A stretch of DNA of 64,000 bases from Gammaproteobacteria bacterium. Lineage in GTDB: Bacteria; Pseudomonadota; Gammaproteobacteria; Pseudomonadales; JAUIET01. The position numbers and the translations under genes were made by a program. The stretch lies in NCBI GenBank assembly GCA_030429735.1, contig JAUIET010000011.1:17591-81590 (forward strand). Reading direction: 5' to 3'. Under the pieces are notes generated by a model. That model worked only from the letters and a program-made list of their open reading frames with translations, had not been told where the DNA came from and did no database searches. This document shows positions 26,328 through 35,468 of the stretch, piece by piece (positions within the stretch are counted from its first letter, which is position 1; each line of letters opens with the position of its first letter).

Positions 26328-26981
26328 ATGACACACACTCGATTACAGTTTACGAAACAGTTGGTTTTGTGCGGCCTTCTAGCGCTGCCATCGACATTGG
26401 TTTATGCCCACGGCGAGGACGATACCACTGAGGCGGTAGTGACGCCCGAAGATATTGAAAGGGAAGAGTTTGTTGTTCCCTGGATTGATACCGAGAACGC
26501 CGAGATCAGTATCTTTGGCGGTGGAATGAACTTTGATAATTTCAGCACCGAGGGCTCGTACGGCGCGTCATTGGCTTATCACGTTAATGAAGACATGTTC
26601 CTGGAACTGACCTACCTGGAGTCTGAAGTCAGCGATTTTGAGCTGCGCTCACTGGGCGCGCCGCAGTTTCCGTCGGAAGTTGAACCTGTTTACTACACAA
26701 GCCTCTCATTGGGCATGAATATGTTACCGGGCGAAATCTTTATTCTGGATCGTTGGGTGCTGAGTTCGACATTTTATTTGATCGGTGGGGTAGGTAACAC
26801 GGATTTCTCTGAGGATGACAAGTTCACATTCAATGTGGGATTTGGTTATCGCGTATACCTTACAGACTGGCTCAGTATTCGGCTGGAAGCTAGAGATCAC
26901 ATGTTTGACAACACCATTCAGGGCGAAGAGGCGTTGCGTCACAATTTCGAATTCCGCCTTGGTACCAGCGTCTTTTTCTAA
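26328..26981 (+). CDS. Outer-membrane beta-barrel protein, copy 2
   Basis: Exported 217-residue barrel, paralogous to the one at 22257: both share the core LGMNMLPGEIFILDRWVL / GVGNTDFSEDDKFTFNVGFG / RDHMFD and end in a terminal Phe pair (SVFF). A signal peptide ends near VYA-HGE and an acidic linker follows. It is 19 bp downstream of the SH3 gene, repeating the SH3-then-barrel order seen at 21556-22904. Likely the outer-membrane end of the machine encoded downstream (inference from order). Confidence 0.78.
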   Translation: MTHTRLQFTKQLVLCGLLALPSTLVYAHGEDDTTEAVVTPEDIEREEFVVPWIDTENAEISIFGGGMNFDNFSTEGSYGASLAYHVNEDMFLELTYLESEVSDFELRSLGAPQFPSEVEPVYYTSLSLGMNMLPGEIFILDRWVLSSTFYLIGGVGNTDFSEDDKFTFNVGFGYRVYLTDWLSIRLEARDHMFDNTIQGEEALRHNFEFRLGTSVFF

Positions 26982-27035
26982 TTCAAAGCGTTCGCTGTTG
27001 ACTAGACTTTACCGATACTCTTGGAACTTGTGCTT

Positions 27036-27581
27036 ATGAAAATCGCCAGGCAAAACAATACTCTGCTCGCATCCACGCTGATATTGCTGCTTGGCATTGT
27101 TTACGCCGTGACCGCAGTTGCTCAGGATCAGTCCGGACCTTCGGTCAGTGACAATGTTCAGGATTTGAAACAGCGGGTGATCGAACTCAATCGCGATCTG
27201 TTCATATTGGAAGAAGAATTGCTGTTTCCGGCCAATACTCAGGTTGCTGTGTTTTTGTCGATGGATGTCGGTGAGTTCTTTCAGCTGGACGCGGTTAATC
27301 TTAAAATTGATGGCAAGGAAGTATCGAATTACCTGTATACAGAAAAGCAGGTTGATGCATTGTTTCGCGGCGGAATACAGCGATTGCACATAGGCAATGT
27401 GCGCAGCGGAGAGCACGAGATAACGGCCTTTTTTACGGGTCGTGGCCCACAAGGGCGAGACTACCGGCGTGCTGTATCCCATACATTTACCAAGGGCGGT
27501 GATATCAAATACCTTGAGCTGCAGATTCGCGATTCCATTCAGCTTCATCAGCCAGCACTGACTGTTAAAGAGTGGCAGTAG
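27036..27581 (+). CDS. Conserved periplasmic protein of the ExbBD cluster
   Basis: An 181-residue exported or membrane-anchored protein. The N-terminus has a hydrophobic segment at about 10-30 (ASTLILLLGIVYAVTAVA) followed by AQDQ, a likely cleavage site. A coiled stretch (NVQDLKQRVIELNRDLFILEEELLF) comes next, then a beta-rich domain with the pattern KIDGKEVSNYLYTEKQVDAL and GGIQRLHIGNVRSGEHEITAFF. I do not recognise a named domain. ATG 27036 is chosen over the upstream TTG 27021 since GGAA lies 9 bp before it. It precedes the TPR genes with a 1-bp overlap and is probably a scaffold of the complex. Confidence 0.62.
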   Translation: MKIARQNNTLLASTLILLLGIVYAVTAVAQDQSGPSVSDNVQDLKQRVIELNRDLFILEEELLFPANTQVAVFLSMDVGEFFQLDAVNLKIDGKEVSNYLYTEKQVDALFRGGIQRLHIGNVRSGEHEITAFFTGRGPQGRDYRRAVSHTFTKGGDIKYLELQIRDSIQLHQPALTVKEWQ

Positions 27582-29572
27582 TGGCGTCCGTGTTACGCCA
27601 ACTTGCGGTGCTTGTTTGCGCATTATCATGCGCAGCACTTTCTGCTGCGGCGGATAAGAAAGACCCGCCCAGCGCGGCCAATGCCCTGGGCTATGGTGTG
27701 ATGCTCTATGAATACTTTCAACGCAATCATTTTGAAGCTTTACGCGAGTATTCCATCGCGGAAAAACGCCAGGAATTGTACGGTCATGGAAGTTATCCAA
27801 AGCTTCTGGAAGGTGGTATCAGCCTGGCATTTGGCATGGACCGAAAGGCTGAGAGTGTCTTTGATGAATTACTAAATGGCAGTTACTCCGAAGGTGTGCA
27901 AAACCAGGCCTGGTTTTATCTCGGAAAAATTGCCTACCAGCGCAGCAATTACGAGCGCTCCAGGGAAGTCTTGGGCGAAATTGGCCCTGCGCTGCCGAAT
28001 AAGCTGCAAAACGAATATCGCTCGCTGGTCAGTCAACTAGCCCTGCGCTATGAAGATTTCAATCACGCCGAAGCAGCTTTTGAGCGAATAGAGGCCAATT
28101 CGCCATTTAAGCCATACACTACATTCAATATCGGCGCGGCGTACCAAAAGCGTTTTATACGTTCTCGCTACGCCGGCGCTGAGAACAACGATTGGTACCC
28201 TGCAACGCTCAAGCTGGATGAAGCCGCTGAGCTGGCTCTGCGTTTTGATCGAGCCGGGGCGACTGGCGAACAAGGTGATGACGAATTCAAGTCTTTGGCT
28301 GATCGCGCCCTACTTGCCGCTGGCTACGCTCTGCTTCAGGGTGAGCGGTACGATGCTGCGATTGATCGCTTTAAGCGCGTTCGTTTGCAAGGGCCTTATG
28401 CCGCCCAGGCTATGCTCGGCTATGGCTGGGCTGAGGTTGAGCAAGAACGTTTCACAGAAGCATTAACTCCCTGGGAGCACTTGATAGATCAGTCGCTGAT
28501 TAGCCCAGCCGTGCAAGAAGCCTATGTCGGCATTCCCTATGTGTACGAAAAATTGGGTGCAAAATCCAAGGCATTATCCGGCTTTGAATTTGCTGCTGAC
28601 AAGTACCAGCAAGAGCTACGAAGTATTGAAAACGCGGTACAGAATTTGCGTTCCGCTAACATGATCGATTTATTTGTTGTTGAACAGGATCAGGGCTTTG
28701 TTGATTGGGTCGCTGCGCATGATAACCTTGTACTGAATCCGCAATCTCCCTACCTAACCGAATTGCTGGCTGGACATGAATTTCAGGCGGCACTTACCGA
28801 TCTAAGAGACCTTTACGCTTTGCAGCAAAACCTGGAGAGCTGGCAGCGCAAAGTAGCGACCTTTCAGTTTGCCCTGGAGAGCCGTCACGCGGCGCGCGAG
28901 GCGGTGCGAGTGGGCGACAAACAACAGCTATTGGAACAGATTGATAGCTTGCAAGCCGTACGCAGTGACGCCTACGAACGACTCAGCCTGATCGAAAGTA
29001 ACTCTGACGCGGTGTCACTCTTACCTCGAGAAAAGCAACGCACTGCGCGAAAGTCTCAAGCGCTCGCGTCCGACGCGCGAGCTTTGATTGCCGCACAAGG
29101 CGGTGACCCGCAAGGTTCTGGAATGCAGGACCTGGTGAATAAAGCACAGTGGGCCGAGTTTTTGGCAGGAGTGGCCCTGTGGGATGCTCACGAGGAATAC
29201 AGCAAAAACGCCTGGCAGATTCGCAAAGACCTGCAGATCATTGACGATATGCTGGAGCAAATGGAGCAACGCAAGAACAATATTGAGCATATTTTATCGG
29301 AACAGCTGGACGTGAAACGGTACACAGAGCGCATCACTGAGGCCAGCAAAAAACTGGAAGACACATTGGCAGCCAATCAGCAGGGCATTGATATAGCCCA
29401 GCAGGCGCTGTCCGATTTGGCGATCGCAAAGTTGAGCCAGCATTACCGAAGTATTCAGGCACATCTTGCCCAAACCCGTCTGGCAATTACCCGATTGTAT
29501 GACATCAACGCTGCCGAGCTCGACTCTGCAATGGAATCCGGTGCTGAAAATGTGAATGAGGTGGCACCATGA
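27581..29572 (+). CDS. Exported TPR-like scaffold protein
   Basis: A 663-residue exported protein with signal peptide (AVLVCALSCAALSAAA) and many helical repeats of TPR type, for example NQAWFYLGKIAYQRSNYERSREVL and AAQAMLGYGWAEVEQERFTEAL. The C-terminal third is coiled-coil (DDMLEQMEQRKNNIEHILS). No catalytic motif is seen. I use GTG 27581, which overlaps the previous stop and has AAAGAG 8 bp upstream; GTG 27572 is an alternative. The 3' end overlaps the next TPR gene by 4 bp. Confidence 0.72.
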   Translation: MASVLRQLAVLVCALSCAALSAAADKKDPPSAANALGYGVMLYEYFQRNHFEALREYSIAEKRQELYGHGSYPKLLEGGISLAFGMDRKAESVFDELLNGSYSEGVQNQAWFYLGKIAYQRSNYERSREVLGEIGPALPNKLQNEYRSLVSQLALRYEDFNHAEAAFERIEANSPFKPYTTFNIGAAYQKRFIRSRYAGAENNDWYPATLKLDEAAELALRFDRAGATGEQGDDEFKSLADRALLAAGYALLQGERYDAAIDRFKRVRLQGPYAAQAMLGYGWAEVEQERFTEALTPWEHLIDQSLISPAVQEAYVGIPYVYEKLGAKSKALSGFEFAADKYQQELRSIENAVQNLRSANMIDLFVVEQDQGFVDWVAAHDNLVLNPQSPYLTELLAGHEFQAALTDLRDLYALQQNLESWQRKVATFQFALESRHAAREAVRVGDKQQLLEQIDSLQAVRSDAYERLSLIESNSDAVSLLPREKQRTARKSQALASDARALIAAQGGDPQGSGMQDLVNKAQWAEFLAGVALWDAHEEYSKNAWQIRKDLQIIDDMLEQMEQRKNNIEHILSEQLDVKRYTERITEASKKLEDTLAANQQGIDIAQQALSDLAIAKLSQHYRSIQAHLAQTRLAITRLYDINAAELDSAMESGAENVNEVAP

Positions 29573-32433
29573 ATCAATGGTGGCATCTTGCGTTAACAGC
29601 TGGTCTGACGGTTATTGTGGCAAGTTGCGGCCATGTGGACGAGCTTGATAGAGGCGAACCAACGCTTGCTGATCTTAAAAAAGTGGCCCCACCGGAAGAA
29701 GAGACAACGCTACCGGTGGTGTCGCGCAGACAAGTCATGGACAGTTATCGATCGCTGTTGGAGATAACCGACGACCCTGATATTCGAACAAAAGCGCTTC
29801 GAAGGTTGGGCAGTCTGATGATGCTTGAAAGTGAAGACAATCAGCTGGACAGTCAGGAACAAACTCGTCGTTATTATGATGAAGTCGTACAGTTTTATCG
29901 AAACCTTCTTGAGAAGGAACCCGATAACGAAGCGAATGACTCCCTGTATTACCAGCTGTCCAAAGCCTATGATCTTGACACTCGCCAGGAAGATTCTGCC
30001 GAGGCTTTGGATCGCCTTGTACGCAAATATCCTGATTCCCCCTATGCAGCGGAAGCCCATTTTCGCAGTGCGGAAATTCTGTTTGCAGAAGGCAAGTATA
30101 AAGAAGCGCATGCAGAGTATGAGCAAGTATTACGTTTTGGGGTAGACACGCCGTTCTTTAATAATGCGCTTTACATGAAAGGGTGGTCGGAATTCAAACG
30201 CAGCCGTTACGAAGATAGCCTGCGATCTTTTTGGCGAATGATGAACCTGACCTGGCCGGATGGTAAAGAGCTGTCTGAGCTGAAGAAAAGTCAGCAAGAG
30301 CTGGTCGACGACACACTGCGCGTTATGTCGCTGGCGTTTTCCTATCTTGATGGGCCAGTATCGATCCGAGAGCTTACCGCTAACGCGGGTAAGATGCACT
30401 ACGAACCTCTGTTGTACGCGCGCCTGGCTGATCTGTACTTAAGCAAGAAACGCTACAAAGATACGGCAGATACCTACCAGGCCTTTATTGATGTATACCC
30501 AAACAGTGACGAGGCACCTCAGTATCATGTATTGCAAATAGAAGCTTACAACAAAGGGAATTTCCCAACCTTGATTCTGCCTGCGAAACAGAGTTACGCA
30601 GAAAGCTACGGAATCAACAGTTATTACTGGAGTATAAAAGACGAGGCAGTCAAGGCTACGTTGAAGCCCAAGCTGCGCGAATACCTGTCTGAACTGGCGA
30701 AAACGTCACACGCCGAAGCGCAGGCAATGAAGCAAGTCTGGCAAAAAAACCTGAACAATAAGCGCAAACTCGCCAAGCTGAAGTTCACGGATGTTGATAT
30801 AAAGGATGAGTATCGCGAAGCTGCGCGCTGGTACAAAGACTACCTGATTACATTCCCTGACGATAACAACGCCAATGAGCTGTGGTTCCTGCTTGCTGAA
30901 GCCCAATACGAAGCCAGTGACTATCATGATGCGATAGGCACTTACCAGCGAATCGCTTACGCTCTGGAAGACCATCCAAAAGGTGCGGAAGCCGGCTACG
31001 CAGCTATTTTAACCTATGATAAACATATCGCTTCCTTGGAAGGTCAGCCAGAGGGTGTGATAGAACGCTGGCATGACCGGCGCATTGTCAGCTCCTTGCG
31101 CTTCAGCGAAGCGTATCCGGCCGACCAACGCGCGCCGAGCGTACTGTTAAAGACATCCGAAGATATGCTGGCGCGTCAGGATTATGTTCAAGCCGTAAAC
31201 AATGCCAGGCGTTTGATCGCCTGGAGCTACCCGATCACGCAAGAAACTCGCATCGATGCCTGGCTGGTTGTCGCTCATGGCGAGTTTGAGCAAGAGAATT
31301 TTGCGATGGCCGAACAGGCCTATAGTCAGTTAAATACCTTGATGCCGGCAAAGGATCCGCGCAAAGCAGGAATAGTGGACAATCTGGCGGCCAGTATCTA
31401 CAAGCAGGCGGAGCAGGAGCTTGCTGATGGCAATACGCGCTATGCAGTTGACCAATTTCTGCGTGTTGCAAGCGCAGCACCTGGAACCGCGATTGCAGTC
31501 ACGGCCGAGTTTGACGCGGCAACGCACATGCTAAATTTGAAGGCTTGGCCAGAGGCGATCGACGTACTGACTGGGTTCAGGTCGCGCTATCCCGATCATG
31601 AGCTAAGTAAGCAAATACCGGCCAAACTGGTATTGGCATATCAGGAAAACGGCCAGTGGTACGAAGCCGCCACTGAATTGGAAGCCCTTGCCAAAAATGA
31701 CAGCGACCCTGAAAGTGCGCGAACTGCCAGCTATCTGGCAGCGGAGTTGTATCAGAAGTCGGGGGAGGAGCAGAAGGCGATTGCTCAGTTCGAACGCTAT
31801 ATTGCGCAGTACCCACAGCCTTTTGAACAACAACTGGAGGCAGTGTTTCAACTCAGTGAACTCCAGTCAGCGCGCGGCAATAGCCGCGAATACGAGCGTT
31901 GGTTGAACAAGTTGATCGCTTTACACAATGAAGCTGGCGGCTCGGCCAATGATCGATCACGCTATTTGGCGGCCAAGAGCACTTTGTATTTTGCCGATCA
32001 GCAGCGGGCGCAATTCGACAGTATTAAGTTAAGCTTGCCGCTTAAGCGCAGCCTGGCGAAGAAAAAGAAGGCCTTGCAAGCCTCTTTGGCACGCTATGAA
32101 CAGGCAGCCGCTTATGAGGTTCAGGAGTTTGCGACCCGAGCTACCTACAATATCGGTGAGATATACACGCAACTCAGTCAGGACTTGATGAATTCCGAGC
32201 GTCCTTCGAAAATGAACGAGCTGGAGCTTGAGCAATACGAAGTCTTACTTGAAGAGCAGGCTTTCCCCTTTGAAGAGCAGGCGATAGACATTCATGAAAC
32301 CAACGCGCAAAGAAGCTGGGTTGGCATTTACGATGAGTGGGTCCAGCGCAGTTTCGAATCTCTGGCAAGATTAATGCCCGGCCGCTATAACAAACAGGAA
32401 GTAGCTGGTGAGGACGACAATGTTATACGTTAG
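29569..32433 (+). CDS. Large TPR lipoprotein
   Basis: A 954-residue lipoprotein, lipobox VASC20, built almost wholly of TPR-type helical repeats: SLYYQLSKAYDLDTRQEDSA, AEAHFRSAEILFAEGKYKEAH, ARLADLYLSKKRYKDTADTY, LWFLLAEAQYEASDYHDAI and others, across the full length. Such proteins act as periplasmic scaffolds in motility and secretion machines such as the myxococcal Glt/Agl complex. It is in the middle of a chain of overlapping genes, which suggests a fixed stoichiometry with its neighbours. No enzymatic motif is seen. Confidence 0.78.
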   Translation: MNQWWHLALTAGLTVIVASCGHVDELDRGEPTLADLKKVAPPEEETTLPVVSRRQVMDSYRSLLEITDDPDIRTKALRRLGSLMMLESEDNQLDSQEQTRRYYDEVVQFYRNLLEKEPDNEANDSLYYQLSKAYDLDTRQEDSAEALDRLVRKYPDSPYAAEAHFRSAEILFAEGKYKEAHAEYEQVLRFGVDTPFFNNALYMKGWSEFKRSRYEDSLRSFWRMMNLTWPDGKELSELKKSQQELVDDTLRVMSLAFSYLDGPVSIRELTANAGKMHYEPLLYARLADLYLSKKRYKDTADTYQAFIDVYPNSDEAPQYHVLQIEAYNKGNFPTLILPAKQSYAESYGINSYYWSIKDEAVKATLKPKLREYLSELAKTSHAEAQAMKQVWQKNLNNKRKLAKLKFTDVDIKDEYREAARWYKDYLITFPDDNNANELWFLLAEAQYEASDYHDAIGTYQRIAYALEDHPKGAEAGYAAILTYDKHIASLEGQPEGVIERWHDRRIVSSLRFSEAYPADQRAPSVLLKTSEDMLARQDYVQAVNNARRLIAWSYPITQETRIDAWLVVAHGEFEQENFAMAEQAYSQLNTLMPAKDPRKAGIVDNLAASIYKQAEQELADGNTRYAVDQFLRVASAAPGTAIAVTAEFDAATHMLNLKAWPEAIDVLTGFRSRYPDHELSKQIPAKLVLAYQENGQWYEAATELEALAKNDSDPESARTASYLAAELYQKSGEEQKAIAQFERYIAQYPQPFEQQLEAVFQLSELQSARGNSREYERWLNKLIALHNEAGGSANDRSRYLAAKSTLYFADQQRAQFDSIKLSLPLKRSLAKKKKALQASLARYEQAAAYEVQEFATRATYNIGEIYTQLSQDLMNSERPSKMNELELEQYEVLLEEQAFPFEEQAIDIHETNAQRSWVGIYDEWVQRSFESLARLMPGRYNKQEVAGEDDNVIR

Positions 32434-33235
32434 TATTAAGCGCACGATATCTGCTGTAAGTCTTTGCTTGTTGCTGTCGACCTGTGCTGGAATAGATCCG
32501 CAGTTAAATCCATTCTATAAGGGCGATGAAGAAAACAAGACTGTAGAAACCGATCGCTCCGTTACACGATCACCGGAGCGGCGCAGCATCGACAGTATTG
32601 TTCGTACGCGTGATGAGGAAACCAGCAGCGACGCCGATTTCTCGTCACTAAACTCGCAAAAATCAAGCGTATCGAATGCGCAGCATGCTCAGGATGAAAG
32701 CATTCTGCTGAGTGCCGGACCCAACCCATACCTGGCAACTGCGCAACCGGTCAATGCTTATGCCAATGAACAATACAGCCGTGCCGCGGCTGCTATGGAC
32801 ACAGAAGAGTGGCGGGCAGCTGAAGACCTGTTGGCACAACTGACGGCGCGACAACCCGAGCTGAGCAGTCCTTGGCTAAAGTTAGGCCTTGCACAAATGA
32901 AGCAGGAAAAGTTAGCAGAAGCGCAGCGCAGTTTTGAGAAGGCGATCGAGTCGAACAAAGCGAACCAGGAAGCGTATAATCAGCTCGCGCTGCTGCATCG
33001 TAAACAGGGGCAGTTTGCAAAAGCCGAAGCCAGCTATCAGAAAGCCATTGCAGTTTGGCCCGCGTACCCCGCAATTCGACTTAATCTGGGTATTTTGTAT
33101 GAACTTTATCTGGGTGATTTAGGCAAGGCGTTGCAACAGTACGCAATCTATCAAAGTCTGCTGCCCGAGCCTGATCGGAAAGTCAGCGGTTGGATCAGTG
33201 ATTTGAAGAGGCGGTTGCAGGTGAGCGACACATGA
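32420..33235 (+). CDS. TPR lipoprotein-like protein
   Basis: A 271-residue exported protein. The N-terminus MLYVSIKRTISAVSLCLLLS ends at TC22, an imperfect lipobox (Thr before the Cys). A disordered Ser/Arg-rich linker of ~100 residues follows, then three to four TPRs at about 120-250 (PWLKLGLAQMKQEKLAEAQR, AYNQLALLHRKQGQFAKAEA, IRLNLGILYELYLGDLGKAL). ATG 32420 is chosen since GAGG lies 6 bp upstream; GTG 32408 is less likely. Overlaps its neighbours by 14 and 4 bp. Confidence 0.75.
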   Translation: MLYVSIKRTISAVSLCLLLSTCAGIDPQLNPFYKGDEENKTVETDRSVTRSPERRSIDSIVRTRDEETSSDADFSSLNSQKSSVSNAQHAQDESILLSAGPNPYLATAQPVNAYANEQYSRAAAAMDTEEWRAAEDLLAQLTARQPELSSPWLKLGLAQMKQEKLAEAQRSFEKAIESNKANQEAYNQLALLHRKQGQFAKAEASYQKAIAVWPAYPAIRLNLGILYELYLGDLGKALQQYAIYQSLLPEPDRKVSGWISDLKRRLQVSDT

Positions 33236-33543
33236 ACGCAGTACGATGTCTGATGAGCTGTTTGTTAGTACTCAGTTGCGCTTCGCTGGTTGCCCAGGAG
33301 TCTAGCGATAAAGTATTAAATCTGGAGAGCACATTCCAGGGTAATCGCGAGCAGCCGCGCGTGTTGTATATCGTGCCTTGGCAGCAACCTGGTGGTCCAC
33401 CGGAGCTTGAAAGACCGATAAGTGGTGACATCGATCAACTGTTTGAACCGATAGATCGTGCAAGTTTTCAACGCGAGCTGAAATACATCAAGTTTTTGCA
33501 GGATGGGGGTCAAAAAACAGACAACCCCAGTCTGTTTGAGTAA
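33232..33543 (+). CDS. Small exported protein of the ExbBD cluster
   Basis: A 103-residue exported protein with signal peptide (LMSCLLVLSCASLVAQ) and a short body containing REQPRVLYIVPWQQPGGPPE and a C-terminal ASFQRELKYIKFL. The 'VLYIVPWQ' strand is the kind of conserved motif seen in small partner proteins next to ExbB genes, but I cannot name the family. It is the last gene before a hairpin-rich gap and exbB. Confidence 0.65.
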   Translation: MNAVRCLMSCLLVLSCASLVAQESSDKVLNLESTFQGNREQPRVLYIVPWQQPGGPPELERPISGDIDQLFEPIDRASFQRELKYIKFLQDGGQKTDNPSLFE

Positions 33544-33545
33544 CG

Positions 33546-33625
33546 AAGTGAGCGGTATACCGCTACACTTTAGTGAATAATGTCGTTGAGCAGGCAGGAG
33601 CCTGTTTACCGATGATACTGGTAAA
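33546..33625 (+). promoter_or_regulatory. Three consecutive hairpins between the TPR genes and exbB
   Basis: The first stem, 33546-33570, is centred on the perfect palindrome AGCGGTATACCGCT and extends to AAGTG/CACTT with one bulged base. The second is CAGGC-AGGA-GCCTG (33591-33604). The third is TTTACC-(9 nt)-GGTAAA (33605-33625). They nearly fill the 99-bp gap, which is the only sizeable gap in an otherwise overlapping operon. None ends in a real T tract, so partial termination, mRNA processing or stability control of the exbB half are all possible. AAGGG before ATG 33643 is a normal ribosome site. Confidence 0.5.
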
Positions 33626-33642
33626 AAGAAAAGGGTAATACT

Positions 33643-34305
33643 ATGGACATGGCAACGATCATCGCCTTTTTTCAGAATGGCGGGCCATTCATGTATCCAA
33701 TTGCGTTCGTCTTGGCGGTTGGACTGGCGATAGCGATAGAGCGATTTATTTTTCTGTCGGGCGCAAAGTCGAGTAATCGGCGCGCATTTGATCAGATGCT
33801 TCCGTATTTGCAGAAACGAGACTACAAAAATGTGCTTGGTTTTGCCCAAAAATCCAAAGCACCCATCACCCGAATCATCGCCGCCGGCGTTGCCAAAACG
33901 GCGACAACGCAAAAGCGTGATGAAGTTGAGTACGCGATGGACGAGGGTGTGTTAGAGGCGCTGCCAAGGCTGGAGCGCCGTACTCAATACCTCGCAACGC
34001 TGGCAAATATAGCAACGCTGCTGGGACTGTTGGGAACTATCATTGGTTTGATTGCTGCGTTCACGGCGGTAGCCAATGCTGACCCGGCAGAAAAGGCAAC
34101 GCTGTTATCGCAGAGTATCTCGATAGCGATGAATACGACCGCTTTTGGTTTGATGGCCGCAATACCCTTGTTGTTGTTGCACTCGTTTTTGCAGTCAAAA
34201 ACCTCTGAAATCATTGATAGCCTTGAAATGGCAATGGTGAAATTCCTTAATATGCTGGGTGACAGCCGCACGGCAGCCGGAAACGCTGGATCGGACAAAG
34301 CCTAG
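33643..34305 (+). CDS. MotA/TolQ/ExbB-family proton channel subunit
   Basis: Inner-membrane proton channel subunit (220 residues). Three membrane helices are visible near 14-35, 125-150 and 165-190. The TolQ-type core LLGLLGTIIGLIAAFTAVANAD and SISIAMNTTAFGLMAAIPLLLL carry the conserved Thr and small-residue pattern of the pore. The short cytoplasmic loop suits an ExbB of the gliding-motility/AglR type as well as a transport type. Two exbD genes and a TonB-like gene follow, so this is the motor of the cluster. Confidence 0.9.
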   Translation: MDMATIIAFFQNGGPFMYPIAFVLAVGLAIAIERFIFLSGAKSSNRRAFDQMLPYLQKRDYKNVLGFAQKSKAPITRIIAAGVAKTATTQKRDEVEYAMDEGVLEALPRLERRTQYLATLANIATLLGLLGTIIGLIAAFTAVANADPAEKATLLSQSISIAMNTTAFGLMAAIPLLLLHSFLQSKTSEIIDSLEMAMVKFLNMLGDSRTAAGNAGSDKA

Positions 34306-34329
34306 CTTACCGCTAGGGCTCGCAACCAC

Positions 34330-34914
34330 ATGCGCCGATTACGCCACAGGCATCAAGAAGAAGCCGAGTTAAACATTACTGCGTTCATGAACCTCATGAT
34401 CGTGCTGGTTCCCGTGCTGTTAATGACCATGGTGTTCTCGCACATCACGGTGTTGGGTTTAACCCTGCCAGACGCCGCCAGTAGCCCGGACACCTCGGAA
34501 GAAGATCAGCACCTGGAACTGGTTGTCCGTGATACCGAATTGCAGGTGTATTACCCGAGAGGCTACTTGCTGAAACGAATCGAACAGATTGAAGTGCCGC
34601 CCGAAGAAGGTGAGGAACTGACGCCTGTGATGGACCCCGAAACCGGTGAACCAATGATGCAGCACGACTATAAGCTGCTGGCCGACGTATTGCAGGAAGT
34701 GAAACGCTTGCTGAAAGAGAAAGACATTGATAAGCGCGACATTACGATTTTGTCGCAGGAAGATACTGACTATCAAACCATTGTCAGCTTGATGGACGCC
34801 TCCCGCTCGTTTAAGGCCGTAGTTGCTGGGTCGGTGGTTAATGCCGAGTTATTTCCTGAAGTATCGCTTGGTGACGCACCGGTACTTGCCGAGCAGGTGG
34901 TTGCCAGCCCATGA
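34330..34914 (+). CDS. ExbD/TolR-family protein lacking the membrane Asp
   Basis: Bitopic partner of the proton channel: short basic N-terminus, one helix at about 19-40, and a periplasmic domain with an extra acidic insert (EVPPEEGEELTPVMDPETGE). The helix reads TAFMNLMIVLVPVLLM; in ExbD, TolR and MotB-like proteins the fifth residue of this block is an Asp that carries the proton. Here it is Asn21, read directly from codon AAC. The paralogue just downstream keeps the Asp. This subunit may therefore be structural, or the pair may form an asymmetric heteromer. The 3' end overlaps the next gene by 4 bp. Confidence 0.88.
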   Translation: MRRLRHRHQEEAELNITAFMNLMIVLVPVLLMTMVFSHITVLGLTLPDAASSPDTSEEDQHLELVVRDTELQVYYPRGYLLKRIEQIEVPPEEGEELTPVMDPETGEPMMQHDYKLLADVLQEVKRLLKEKDIDKRDITILSQEDTDYQTIVSLMDASRSFKAVVAGSVVNAELFPEVSLGDAPVLAEQVVASP

Positions 34915-35468
34915 AGAACAACAGTCACAATAAACGCAGGCAGCGACATAAGGCGCGCTTAAAGAAGAACTCCACTTTGCAGCTTACTGCATTGATGGAT
35001 ATTTTTACGATTCTGGTGTTCTTTCTGCTGGTGAACTCCTCAGATGTGGAAGTGCTTGAGGCCAATAAAGACATAAAGCTGCCTGACTCGGTTGCGGAAG
35101 AAAAACCCGAGGAAACCGTCGTTGTTATGGTCAATAACACGGACCTGATTGTGCAAGGCAAGAAAGTGGCCGACGTGGAGTTGGTGCTTCAATCAGATCA
35201 AGTGGAAATAGCCGCCTTGGCCGAAGAGCTTGCCTATCACGCGGCCAAGCGACCCGAGCTTAGCGAGGAGGAGCAAGAGAGAGGGCGTTCTGTTACCGTT
35301 ATGGGTGATAAGGATGTGCCGTATCAGTTGCTTAAACGGGTAATGACCACCTGTGCGAAAGCGGATTTCAGAGATATCGCGTTAGCGGTCAATAAGCTTG
35401 AAGTACCGGAACCCGATCCGGAATCGCTGCAAACACTGCAAAGTCTGTCGGAGCGTGAAAGCGGATGA
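34911..35468 (+). CDS. ExbD/TolR-family protein with canonical Asp
   Basis: Second ExbD of the tandem. Very basic N-terminus, one membrane helix containing TALMDIFTILVFFLLV with the proton-carrying Asp30, and a periplasmic domain ending SESLQ/LQTLQSLSERES. The segment RSVTVMGDKDVPYQLLKRVM followed by TCAKADFRDIALAVN is the usual ExbD periplasmic fold. Overlaps both neighbours by 4 bp. Presumed to form the working stator with the ExbB-like channel. Confidence 0.9.
   Translation: MKNNSHNKRRQRHKARLKKNSTLQLTALMDIFTILVFFLLVNSSDVEVLEANKDIKLPDSVAEEKPEETVVVMVNNTDLIVQGKKVADVELVLQSDQVEIAALAEELAYHAAKRPELSEEEQERGRSVTVMGDKDVPYQLLKRVMTTCAKADFRDIALAVNKLEVPEPDPESLQTLQSLSERESG

Noticed and set aside
27009..27800. 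263-residue minus-strand frame
   Set aside because: It lies opposite two plus-strand genes with signal peptides and operon spacing; the translation shows no domain or start context.
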